From positions 1-31,731 of the forward strand of contig CBFGZI010000035.1 of the NCBI GenBank assembly GCA_965653225.1: a stretch of DNA of 31,731 nt. The letters are read 5' to 3'. Both the position numbers and the translations under genes were made by a program. Of the stretch, positions 15,597-23,306 are shown one piece after another. The notes under the pieces are model-generated. The model saw nothing but the letters and a program-made list of their open reading frames with translations, was not told the DNA's origin and ran no database searches. Positions within the stretch are counted from its first letter, which is position 1. The number at the start of each line of letters is the position of its first letter. The DNA is from JALZDI01 sp965653225 (GTDB taxonomy: Bacteria; Actinomycetota; Actinomycetes; Propionibacteriales; Nocardioidaceae).

Positions 15597-16504
15597 GTGC
15601 TCCCGAGCCCTGGCAGTGGGACGAGACGACCTGGCGGGGTCACGTCGACCGCGTCCGCGCGGGGCGCCCGCTGCTGCCGGTGCAGTGGCCGGACGACGCC
15701 CGGGTGGCCGTGGCGGTCTCCTTCGACTCCGACCACGAGACGATCCCGCTGCGTGACGGGGACACCAGCCCGGGGAAGCTCGCGCAGGGGGAGTATGGCG
15801 CGCGGGTGGGGGCTCCGCGCATCCTGCGGATGCTCGAGGAGCTAGAAGTCCCAGCCAGCTTCTTCGTCCCGGCGGTGTCCGCGCTGCTGCACCCCGACGA
15901 GATCGAGGCCTACGTCGAGCGTGGCCACGAGGTCGCGGTGCACGGCTGGATCCACGAGCGCAACATGCTGCTCTCACGCGCAGACGAGCTCGACCTCACC
16001 GGGCGCGCGATGGACACCCTGGAGAAGCTGGCCGGTCGTCGTCCCACGGGCATCCGCACACCGAGCTGGGACTTCTCCGAGAACACGCTGGCCATCATCG
16101 AGGAGCTCGGCTTCGACTACGACTCCTCGCTGATGGCCGACGACGAGCCGTACGAGCTGCTCGCCGACGGGCGTCGCACCGGCGTGGTCGAGCTCCCGGT
16201 CGAGTGGATCCGTGACGACGCGCCCTACTTCATGATGGACCGTTTCGCGTCACTGCGGCCGTACATGCCGCCACGCGGCGCGCTGGACATCTGGCGCGAC
16301 GAGTTCGACGCCGCATATGCCGAGCGCGGGCTGTTCCAGCTCACGCTGCACCCCCACATCATCGGACACCGGTCACGCATGGTGGTCCTGCGCGCGCTGC
16401 TGGAGCACATTCGCGCGCACTCCGGTGTCTGGTTCGCGACGCACGCCCAGGTTGCCGACCTGGTGCGTGCCGAGCTCGACAACCCAGCACAGGAGAGGTC
16501 ATGA
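15593..16504 (+). CDS. NodB-fold deacetylase-like hydrolase (PuuE/cyclic imidase-like)
   Basis: This 303-residue protein of the polysaccharide deacetylase (carbohydrate esterase 4) fold shows S-F-D-S-D (Asp45, Asp47), the metal pair H-G-W-I-H (His117, His121), G-I-R-T-P-S-W-D (Arg155) and L-H-P-H near the C-terminus. There is no signal peptide, so it is cytoplasmic and unlikely to act on cell wall. Cytoplasmic members include PuuE-type allantoinases and cyclic imide hydrolases, which open small ring amides. It sits between a regulator and a carboxylate transporter, with a carbamoylase-type M20 gene 6 kb away, which favours a small-molecule substrate (inference). The ATG at 15593 overlaps the regulator stop; GGAG lies upstream. 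The next gene also overlaps by ATGA. Confidence 0.85.
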   Translation: MSAPEPWQWDETTWRGHVDRVRAGRPLLPVQWPDDARVAVAVSFDSDHETIPLRDGDTSPGKLAQGEYGARVGAPRILRMLEELEVPASFFVPAVSALLHPDEIEAYVERGHEVAVHGWIHERNMLLSRADELDLTGRAMDTLEKLAGRRPTGIRTPSWDFSENTLAIIEELGFDYDSSLMADDEPYELLADGRRTGVVELPVEWIRDDAPYFMMDRFASLRPYMPPRGALDIWRDEFDAAYAERGLFQLTLHPHIIGHRSRMVVLRALLEHIRAHSGVWFATHAQVADLVRAELDNPAQERS

Positions 16505-17805
16505 CGCAGAGCACAGTCGCAACCGCCGCCGGCACGAGGCTGACGCAGAACCAGCGCAAGGCGCTGGTCGCCGGGTCGATCGGCAACACCGTGGAGTGGG
16601 TCGACTGGTCGGTCTACGCGCTGCTCGCGCCCGTTTTCGCGACCCAGATCTTCCCCAGCAAGGACGAGACGGCAAGCCTGCTGTCGACGCTGGCCATCTT
16701 CGCGGTCGGCTTCGTGATGCGGCCGATCGGCGGCGCGGTGCTGGGAGCGTTCGCCGACCGCAAGGGCCGAAAGAAGGGCCTCACGCTGACCATCTCGATG
16801 ATGGCCGCTGCGTCCTTCGTCATCGCCCTCACGCCCACCTACGGGGCGATCGGGGTCGCGGCTCCGCTCATCCTGCTGCTCGCCCGCCTCGTGCAGGGCT
16901 TCTCCGCCGGCGGTGAGTTCGGCTCCTCGTCGTCGTTCCTGGTCGAGTACGCCGCACCCAACCGGCGAGCCTTCGCCGGCTCGTGGCAGCAGGTGTCCGT
17001 CGGCGCGGGCGTGCTCATCGCCTCGGGAATGAGCTACGTCCTGACGACCATGCTCAGCGAGGATGCGATGGCGAGCTGGGGATGGCGCGTCGCGTTCGCC
17101 GTCGGCGGCCTGCTCGGTCTGGTCGGCCTCTGGCTGCGAATAAGCGTCGAGGAGACGGAAAGCTTCCAGCGCGCCGTGACCGAGGGCCGGACGTCCCATC
17201 GCAACCCCGTCGTCCGGATGCTGACAGAGCACCCACGCGCCGCTCTTCGCATCGTCGGCATCACTATCGCCGGCACGCTGATCTACTACGTCTGGATCAG
17301 CTTCATGCCCGGCTACGCCAACACCGCGGTCGGGATCCCGCTGGACCAGGCTTACCTCGCCAACACCATCGCAGTCGCGTACTTCCTGTGCCTGCTGCCC
17401 GCAGTCGCCCGTCTCTCGGACCGCTACGGCCGCAAGCCGACGATGCTCGCGTTCGCCGGCGGCTTCGTCGTCATCTCCTACCCGGCGTTCCAGCTGCTGG
17501 AGGTCGGCGGCTTCTGGTCGCTGCTCGTGGTGGAGGTGCTGGGCGTGACCTTCCTGACCGGCTACTCCGCCAACTGCGCCGCGGTCATGGCCGAGCAGTT
17601 CCCCGCAGAGGTCCGCACGACCGGGATCGCCCTGCCGTACGCACTGGCCGTCGCGCTGTTCGGCGGAACCGCGCCGTACGTCACCACGTGGATGTTCAGC
17701 AACGGCATGGGCGACCTGGTCTGGGCTTACGTCGCGGCCGCCGCCCTGGTCGGCGTGGTCGTCTACGCCGTCATGCCCGAGACGAGGGCGAAGGAGCTGG
17801 TGTGA
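16501..17805 (+). CDS. MHS-family (MFS) metabolite:H+ symporter
   Basis: This 434-residue inner-membrane protein has about 12 hydrophobic helices. Metabolite:H+ symporter signatures are G-N-T-V-E-W-x-D-W (about 28-36), the loop G-A-F-A-D-R-K-G-R-K (82-91), R-L-V-Q-G-F-S-A-G-G-E in the fourth helix region, and S-D-R-Y-G-R-K-P in the second half. The family (KgtP, ShiA and ProP relatives) imports organic acids, betaines and similar zwitterions with protons. The start overlaps the preceding stop as ATGA and its own stop overlaps the next start as GTGA. It probably imports the substrate of the neighbouring enzymes. The specific substrate is unknown. Confidence 0.92.
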   Translation: MTQSTVATAAGTRLTQNQRKALVAGSIGNTVEWVDWSVYALLAPVFATQIFPSKDETASLLSTLAIFAVGFVMRPIGGAVLGAFADRKGRKKGLTLTISMMAAASFVIALTPTYGAIGVAAPLILLLARLVQGFSAGGEFGSSSSFLVEYAAPNRRAFAGSWQQVSVGAGVLIASGMSYVLTTMLSEDAMASWGWRVAFAVGGLLGLVGLWLRISVEETESFQRAVTEGRTSHRNPVVRMLTEHPRAALRIVGITIAGTLIYYVWISFMPGYANTAVGIPLDQAYLANTIAVAYFLCLLPAVARLSDRYGRKPTMLAFAGGFVVISYPAFQLLEVGGFWSLLVVEVLGVTFLTGYSANCAAVMAEQFPAEVRTTGIALPYALAVALFGGTAPYVTTWMFSNGMGDLVWAYVAAAALVGVVVYAVMPETRAKELV

Positions 17806-18617
17806 CGAGGTCACGGCACGTCGTGGTGACCGGCGCCGCCAGCGGCATCGGCCACGCGGTCGCCGCGAGGTTCGCGGCGGCGGGCGACTCGGTCACCGGG
17901 GTCGACGTGCGCCACGACGTCCTCGCCGCCGTGATGGACCGGCTCGCGGGAGACCACGGCGTCACCACCCGCGCATTGGTGGCCGACCTGGCGCTGCCGG
18001 ACTGTGCCGCGGTCGTGGACCGGGCCCGGGCGGAGGGCGGCGACATCGACGTGCTCGTCAACGCGGCCGGCATCTACCCCGCGACACCGCTGGCGAGGAT
18101 GACGGCGGCGTCTTGGAGCCGCGTCCAGGACGTCAACGTCCGCGCCCCCGTGCTCCTCACGATCGCGCTCGCCGCGCAGGCGACGGAAGCGCAACGGAGG
18201 CCATGTGTGGTCAATATCAGCTCGGGCGCCGCGACCCGGGCCAGGCCGGGGGCGGCCCACTACTGCGCCTCCAAGGCCGCGCTCGAGATGGCCACGAAGG
18301 CGTGCGCGGTCGAGCTGGCCGGGCAGGGCATCCGGGTCAACGCGGTGGCTCCGGGCTTCGTCGACGTCGACAGCCCGGTCAACCCGGTCAGCGCCGACTA
18401 CGCCGCGAAGGTGTCGGCGAACCCGCTGGGTCGCGCCGGAAGGGCCGACGAGATCGCGGCGGCGGTGTACTGGCTGTCCGGCGACGACGCGGGGTTCGCC
18501 ACCGGGTCCGTGCTTCGGGTCGACGGTGGCGCCACCGCCGGAACGACGGCGCTGCCGCCCCACTACCCGGAGGAGACCGACCTGCAGGTCGTCGCGGCGG
18601 AGGGGGAGCTTGCGTGA
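17802..18617 (+). CDS. short-chain dehydrogenase/reductase (SDR)
   Basis: This 271-residue classical SDR has a Rossmann nucleotide motif TGAASGIG (residues 10-17), NAAG at 87-90, catalytic Ser near 140-141 in N-I-S-S-G, and catalytic Tyr154 and Lys158 in H-Y-C-A-S-K. An Asp after the second strand (G-V-D-V) suggests NAD(H) over NADP(H). It ends with V-D-G-G, typical of the FabG/glucose dehydrogenase branch, plus a tail of about 30 extra residues. It would oxidise or reduce an alcohol/ketone intermediate. I chose GTG at 17802 because it overlaps the transporter stop (GTGA) and begins directly before the first strand; longer frames upstream overlap the transporter. Confidence 0.92.
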   Translation: MTRSRHVVVTGAASGIGHAVAARFAAAGDSVTGVDVRHDVLAAVMDRLAGDHGVTTRALVADLALPDCAAVVDRARAEGGDIDVLVNAAGIYPATPLARMTAASWSRVQDVNVRAPVLLTIALAAQATEAQRRPCVVNISSGAATRARPGAAHYCASKAALEMATKACAVELAGQGIRVNAVAPGFVDVDSPVNPVSADYAAKVSANPLGRAGRADEIAAAVYWLSGDDAGFATGSVLRVDGGATAGTTALPPHYPEETDLQVVAAEGELA

Positions 18618-19645
18618 TGCCGCAGCTCCAGCAGACACCGTCGTCGTACACGGTCGTGGGCGCCGGCGCGATCGGCGGCACGCTCGCCTTCCACCTCGCC
18701 GAGGCGGGGCACCGGGTCTGCGTGGTCGACGCCGACGAGGAGCACGCGCGCCGCATCGCCGAGCACGGCATCACCGTGACACGGGGTGAGGGCAGCCGCA
18801 CGGTCCCCGTCGCGAGGTCGATCACGGTGGCGGAGGTGCTGGACGAGCCCGCCACCCGAGTGCTGCTCGCCGTCAAGGCGCAGGCCACAGGGGACGCGAT
18901 GCGCTGGCTCGCGCCGCGGCTGTCCGCCGACGGGTTCGTCGTGTCGCTGCAGAACGGCCTCAACGAGCAGGTCATCGCCGAGCACGTCGGAGCGGACCGC
19001 ACGGTGGGCGCGTTCGTCAACCTGTTCGCGGACGTGACCGCGCCCGGTGAGATCCGCGACGGCGGCCTCGGGGCGCTCGTGGTCGGCGAGCTCGACGGCC
19101 GCGACTCCGAGCGCGTGCGCTCGGTCGTGCAGGACCTGCAGGCGTGGGGACCGGCCCAGTCCACGTCCAACGTGTACGGCTACCTGTGGTCGAAGCTCGG
19201 GTTCGGAGCGATGCTCGTGGCCACCTCGCTGGCCGACGCCCCGATGGCCGAGCTCATCGACACGCATCGTCGCCTGATGCACGGGCTGGCGGCGGAGGTG
19301 TACGCCGTCGCCTCGGCCGAGGGAGTCGTGCTGGAGGCCTTCGACGCCTACGACCCACATCCGTACGCAGGCGACGACGACAACGCCAAGGACGACGCGA
19401 CCGACAAGCTCGTCGCGTGGCTGCGCACCCAGTCCAAGGACCGCAGCGGCATCTGGCGAGACATCGCCGTGCGCCGTCGCCCAACGGAGGTTCCCGTGCA
19501 CTACACACCCGTGCTCGAACGTGCGGCCCGGCACGCCATCGAGACACCGGCCATCGCGCGCCTGCTGCGGCACATCGGCGAGCTCGAGGCAGGGGAGGCG
19601 ATGGGGCGGGAGCGCCTCGACGACGTGGCGGAGGCACTCGCGTGA
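18617..19645 (+). CDS. ketopantoate reductase-like (ApbA/PanE family) protein
   Basis: This 342-residue member of the 2-dehydropantoate 2-reductase family has G-A-G-A-I-G-G (Gly15, Gly17, Gly20) for NAD(P)H, L-Q-N-G-L-N-E after the Rossmann domain, and the C-terminal helical domain with W-S-K-L (Lys193, the usual catalytic position) and R-R-x-T-E-V. Because it lies in a catabolic operon and not with panB or panC, it more likely reduces another 2-keto acid or oxidises a hydroxy acid. The ATG at 18617 overlaps the SDR stop (TGATG) and has AGGGGGAG 8 nt upstream; GTG one codon earlier is possible. Its stop overlaps the M20 gene start. Confidence 0.87.
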   Translation: MPQLQQTPSSYTVVGAGAIGGTLAFHLAEAGHRVCVVDADEEHARRIAEHGITVTRGEGSRTVPVARSITVAEVLDEPATRVLLAVKAQATGDAMRWLAPRLSADGFVVSLQNGLNEQVIAEHVGADRTVGAFVNLFADVTAPGEIRDGGLGALVVGELDGRDSERVRSVVQDLQAWGPAQSTSNVYGYLWSKLGFGAMLVATSLADAPMAELIDTHRRLMHGLAAEVYAVASAEGVVLEAFDAYDPHPYAGDDDNAKDDATDKLVAWLRTQSKDRSGIWRDIAVRRRPTEVPVHYTPVLERAARHAIETPAIARLLRHIGELEAGEAMGRERLDDVAEALA

Positions 19646-20832
19646 CCGCCGCGCTGCCCGACCCGCACAGCGTCGCCTCGACCGACGGCCGGGCCCTGTA
19701 CGACTGGGTCAGCATCCAGCGAGACCACCTCGTCGACGACGTGCGCACCTACGTCGAGCACGAGACGCCGAGCGACGACGTGCCGCTGCTCGCGCGCGGT
19801 CTGGCCTACCTCGAGCAGTGGCTCGATGATCGCCTCGGGCCGCCGGTGACACGGGTGGAGCACCCGTCCGCCTCCTACGGCGACGTGGTCGTTCTCGACT
19901 ACCCCGGGGCCGGCGGCGACGCCGTCACCCTGCTGTGCCACTACGACACCGTGTGGAGCGCGGGCACGCTCGACGACTGGCCGGTGTCGCTCGACGGCGA
20001 CACGATCACCGGCCCGGGTGTGTTCGACATGAAGGCGGGTCTCGTGCAGGCGGTGTGGGCGCTGCGCGCGCTCGACGCGCTGCACGTGCCGCGCCCTCCC
20101 GTACGCCTGGTGCTGACCGGTGACGAGGAGATCGGCAGCCCGTTCTCCCGTCCGGTCATCGAGGACGCATGCACCGACACCTCCGCTGTCCTCGTCTTCG
20201 AGGCGAGTGCCGACGGTGCGCTGAAGACCCAGCGCAGCGGCGTCGGGCTGTTCGGCGTGTCCGTTGACGGCGTGGAGTCGCATGCCGGTCTGGACCCGCG
20301 CGCGGGTGTGAGCGCGGTCGACGAGATCGCCCGAGTCGTACGCACGCTGCACGACGTGGCCGACCTGGACCGGGGGACGTCGGTCAACGTGGGTGTCCTG
20401 AGCGGAGGCACGCGTCCCAACGTCATCGCGGGTCGAGCGAGCGCATCGATTGACGTCAGAGTGACGTCTGTCGAGGAGCAGCAACGCGTCGATCGGGCGA
20501 TGGATGCCCTGACGCCGCACCATGAGTCGGCAAGCCTCTCGGTGACGGGTGGCTGGAACCGGCCGGTCATGGCGCGCACGCCCGGTGTCGCTGCGCTGTA
20601 CGACCTGGCTCGCGCGGCGGCCGCGCAGATCGGCGTCGACCTGGGCGAGAAGGCCGTCGGCGGAGCGAGCGACGGCAACTTCGCCGCCGCGCTGGGGATC
20701 CCGGTGCTCGACGGGCTGGGTGCGGTCGGTGCCGGCGCGCACGCCCGCCACGAGCACGCGACCGTGTCGGGGATGCTGGAGCGGACGGCGGTCGCCGCGT
20801 CCGTCCTCGCGGCGTTCGCACGCGACGAGTGA
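19642..20832 (+). CDS. M20 metallopeptidase, carboxypeptidase G2-like
   Basis: This 396-residue cytoplasmic two-zinc hydrolase has a metal/catalytic set matching the CPG2/ArgE branch: C-H-Y-D-T-V (His100, Asp102), G-V-F-D-M-K-A-G (bridging Asp129), T-G-D-E-E-I-G-S (Glu162 catalytic, Glu163), and G-A-H-A-R-H-E-H near the C-terminus. A dimerisation domain lies between about 195 and 310. These enzymes release a C-terminal or N-acylated amino acid, often glutamate. GTG at 19642 overlaps the previous stop (GTGA). It is the last gene of this operon and meets the LacI-type gene tail to tail 26 nt later, with no obvious terminator between them. Confidence 0.9.
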   Translation: MTAALPDPHSVASTDGRALYDWVSIQRDHLVDDVRTYVEHETPSDDVPLLARGLAYLEQWLDDRLGPPVTRVEHPSASYGDVVVLDYPGAGGDAVTLLCHYDTVWSAGTLDDWPVSLDGDTITGPGVFDMKAGLVQAVWALRALDALHVPRPPVRLVLTGDEEIGSPFSRPVIEDACTDTSAVLVFEASADGALKTQRSGVGLFGVSVDGVESHAGLDPRAGVSAVDEIARVVRTLHDVADLDRGTSVNVGVLSGGTRPNVIAGRASASIDVRVTSVEEQQRVDRAMDALTPHHESASLSVTGGWNRPVMARTPGVAALYDLARAAAAQIGVDLGEKAVGGASDGNFAAALGIPVLDGLGAVGAGAHARHEHATVSGMLERTAVAASVLAAFARDE

Positions 20833-20858
20833 TGCGACGGGTCGCCGTGACCGGCTGG

Positions 20859-21896
20859 TCAGCCCCTGTCGCTGGACGCGCGCACAGTGAGGCGCACCGG
20901 CAGCGTGACGGAGGAGACCTCCTGGCCGTCCATCAGCTTCAGCAGGCTCTGCATCGCCAGCCGGCCTATCGAGTCCACGGGATGGTGCACGCTCGACAGC
21001 GGGATCGGCAGCCGGGAGGACAGCGGGGTGTCGTTGTAGCCGACCACCGCGACCTCCGACCCGATCTCGAGCCCGGCGTCCTTGATCGCCGCCATCGCAC
21101 CCACCGCGATCTGGTCGTTCACGGCGAAGATCGCGGTCGGCGGGGGGTCGACGGCCAGCAGCTGACGGGTCGCGTTGATGCCGTCGTCGAGGTGCGGCCC
21201 CGACTGGACGACCAGCCGAGGGTCGACGTCGATGTCCGACTCGGCGAGAGCGTCACGGTAGCCCCGCGCACGGTCCGCGGAGGTGCGTGCGTACTTCGCG
21301 CCGGCGATGATGCCGATGCGCTGGTGGCCCGCCGCGAGCAGATGCCGCGTCGCCTGCAGGCCGCCGTCACGGTCGTCGCCACGAGCCACCGGATGCCGGC
21401 CCACCGCGCGGTTCGCCAGCACGAACCTGGTCCCGCGGTCCCGCAGCTTGTTGAGGTACTTCTCGTCACCGACACGAGCAGTCGTGATCACGAGGCCGTC
21501 GACCCGGCGTCCCTCCAGCAGCTGCACGCGACGTCGCTGCTCCTGTGCGTCGTCACCGGTGCTCGCCACCAGCACCTGGTAGCCGGCCTCGGTGGCGACG
21601 TCGTCGATCGCCTCGTAGATCGTCGCGAGCACGTTGTCCGTCAGCCGTGGCAGCACGACCCCGATGGTCTGCGTGCGTTGCGTGCGCAGGCTGGCTGCCC
21701 AGGGGTCGACGAAGTAGCCGAGCTCGCGCGCCGCTTTGCGGATCGCATCCGCGGTCTCCGCAGACGCCCCCGTCGGGCTCTTGCCGCTGAGGACGCGAGA
21801 CACCGTCGACTTGTTGACGCCTACTCTCTGCGCGACCTCGCGCATGGTCGGACGGCGTCGGTGGCCGGACGACGACGAGGGTCGCGGGGTGGGCAC
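20859..21896 (-). CDS. LacI-family transcriptional regulator
   Basis: This 345-residue repressor-type protein has an HTH at about residues 18-40 (M-R-E-V-A-Q-R-V-G-V-N-K-S-T-V-S-R-V-L-S) followed by a periplasmic-binding-protein-like effector domain (T-I-G-V-V-L-P, D-G-L-V-I-T-T, A-I-F-A-V-N-D, V-A-V-V-G-Y-N-D-T). GTG at 21896 adds a basic Ser/Pro-rich lead of 17 residues before the HTH. It is supported by a -10-like TAGACT (minus strand, 21908-21903) placed 7 nt before the GTG, suggesting a leaderless mRNA. ATG at 21845 is the alternative. It is divergent from the M20/Dpp operon and shares a 99-nt intergenic region with a LacI-type palindrome, so autoregulation and control of that operon are likely. 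Confidence 0.93.
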   Translation of the reverse strand: MPTPRPSSSSGHRRRPTMREVAQRVGVNKSTVSRVLSGKSPTGASAETADAIRKAARELGYFVDPWAASLRTQRTQTIGVVLPRLTDNVLATIYEAIDDVATEAGYQVLVASTGDDAQEQRRRVQLLEGRRVDGLVITTARVGDEKYLNKLRDRGTRFVLANRAVGRHPVARGDDRDGGLQATRHLLAAGHQRIGIIAGAKYARTSADRARGYRDALAESDIDVDPRLVVQSGPHLDDGINATRQLLAVDPPPTAIFAVNDQIAVGAMAAIKDAGLEIGSEVAVVGYNDTPLSSRLPIPLSSVHHPVDSIGRLAMQSLLKLMDGQEVSSVTLPVRLTVRASSDRG

Positions 21897-21912
21897 CGCG
21901 CGAGTCTAACTG

Positions 21913-21941
21913 TTGACAGCGCAATCGGTTGCTCTTACGTT
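21913..21941 (+). promoter_or_regulatory. promoter of the M20/Dpp operon with LacI-type operator in its spacer
   Basis: A perfect TTGACA (21913-21918), a 17-nt spacer and TACGTT (21936-21941) form a housekeeping-type promoter 55 nt before the first start codon. The spacer contains GCAATCGGTTGC (21921-21932), a near-palindrome with the central CG typical of LacI-family operators (AGnGCAAnC half sites). Binding there would block RNA polymerase in both directions. Confidence 0.8.
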
Positions 21942-21995
21942 GATTCGATCCCTACAAGGTTGGCGAACACCACCATCGGACTGAGGTGGTAGGCG

Positions 21996-23306
21996 ATGAC
22001 CCCGTTGCGCACCAACGGTGAGCGCCTGCATGAGGACATGGAGACACTGGCCACCTTCGGCGGTAACGCCGAAGGTGGTGTCGACCGTCCGTCGTTCTCC
22101 GAGGCCGACTCCGACGCGCGTGCCTGGCTGGTCGAACGTTGCCGGCAGGCAGGGTTCAGCGTGCGTGAGGACGGGATCGGCAACCTCTTCATCCGTCTGG
22201 ACCCCGAGGACGACCAGGCACGGCGACGGCTTGCGGTGTGGACCGGTTCGCACCTCGACTCGGTGCCGAACGGCGGTCGTTTCGACGGAGCCGCGGGCGT
22301 GATGGCGGCGGTCGAGGCGGTGCGGTGCCTGCGCGAACAGCGCGTACCTCTCACCCGTCCGGTCGAGGTCGTGGTGTGGACCGACGAGGAGGGGTGCTAC
22401 CAGGGACTGCTCGGGTCCGGAGCCGTCGTCGACGGTCTGTCGGCCGGAGACCTCGACGACATCGTGGGCCGCGAGGGACGCTCCCTTCGCAGCGCACTGC
22501 GGGACAGCGGTCGCGACCCCGACGCCGCCCTGCGGGTCAGGCAGGACCAGCCCGTGGCGCACGCCTACCTCGAGCTGCACATCGAGCAGGGGAACAGGCT
22601 GGAGGACGCCGGGGCCGACATCGGCGTGGTCACGGGCATCGTCGGCCTGGTCCACGGTCAGGCGGTCTTCACCGGTCGTGCCGACCATGCGGGCACCACG
22701 GCCATGGACCGCCGGCGTGACGCCGTGCGTTCCGCGGGAGCGTTCGTGCTCGGTCTGCCTCGTCTGCCCGCTGAGCTGGGACGCACCGACGCAGTGGTGA
22801 CGTGCGGCGACATACGTGTCGCCCCCGGCGCCGACAACATCGTCCCCAGCGAGGCGGTGTGCCGGCTGGACTTCCGCGACCCCGACAGCCAGGGGCTGGA
22901 GAGCCTGCGCGATGCGGTGGTCGCCGCCGGTCAGCGTTCCGCCGCAGAGCACGACACGGCGGTGGAGTTCCAGTGGGCCCACCTCGCCGACCCGGTGTTC
23001 ATGGACGCAGAGCTGCAGAAGCTGGTCGCCTCGGTGTCCGACCGGCTCGACCTCCGGTCCATGCCGCTGCCTTCGCGCGCAGGGCACGACGCGCAGAAGA
23101 TCGCCATGGTGGCGCCCACCGCGATGGTCTTCGTGCCCTCCAAGGACGGCAGGAGCCACTGCCCCGAGGAGTACACCGCACCCGAGCGACTCGCGCGCGG
23201 CGCAGACGTTCTCGTCAACGCCCTAGCCGAGCTCGCGACGTCACCGCCGTCCGGCACGACGCCGCCTTCCCACCGCGACCCCGAGGAGAGACATGGACCT
23301 GCGTGA
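21996..23306 (+). CDS. M20 Zn-dependent hydrolase, carbamoylase/allantoate amidohydrolase-like
   Basis: This 436-residue enzyme is of the hydantoinase/carbamoylase branch of M20 (AmaB, beta-ureidopropionase, allantoate amidohydrolase). Signatures are G-S-H-L-D-S-V-P-N-G-G-R-F-D-G (His86, Asp97), W-T-D-E-E-G (Glu131-Glu132), L-H-I-E-Q-G (His195), A-D-H-A-G-T-T, S-R-A-G-H-D-A (His364) and S-H-C-P-E-E-Y (His388). Members hydrolyse N-carbamoyl amino acids, ureido acids or some N-formyl/N-acyl amino acids to free amino acids, carbon dioxide and ammonia. ATG at 21996 has GAGGTGG upstream. As first gene of the LacI-type regulated operon, it overlaps the next gene by 14 nt. The exact N-substituent cannot be told from sequence. 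Confidence 0.9.
   Translation: MTPLRTNGERLHEDMETLATFGGNAEGGVDRPSFSEADSDARAWLVERCRQAGFSVREDGIGNLFIRLDPEDDQARRRLAVWTGSHLDSVPNGGRFDGAAGVMAAVEAVRCLREQRVPLTRPVEVVVWTDEEGCYQGLLGSGAVVDGLSAGDLDDIVGREGRSLRSALRDSGRDPDAALRVRQDQPVAHAYLELHIEQGNRLEDAGADIGVVTGIVGLVHGQAVFTGRADHAGTTAMDRRRDAVRSAGAFVLGLPRLPAELGRTDAVVTCGDIRVAPGADNIVPSEAVCRLDFRDPDSQGLESLRDAVVAAGQRSAAEHDTAVEFQWAHLADPVFMDAELQKLVASVSDRLDLRSMPLPSRAGHDAQKIAMVAPTAMVFVPSKDGRSHCPEEYTAPERLARGADVLVNALAELATSPPSGTTPPSHRDPEERHGPA

Noticed and set aside
15593..16504. Reading the deacetylase-fold gene as a cell-wall polysaccharide deacetylase
   Set aside because: No signal peptide or membrane anchor, and the operon context is small-molecule transport and metabolism.
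16225..17814. Long minus-strand open frame opposite the MHS transporter
   Set aside because: The translation is rich in His, Arg, Asp and Gly without hydrophobic core pattern, while the plus strand gives a clean transporter with motifs and coupled ends.
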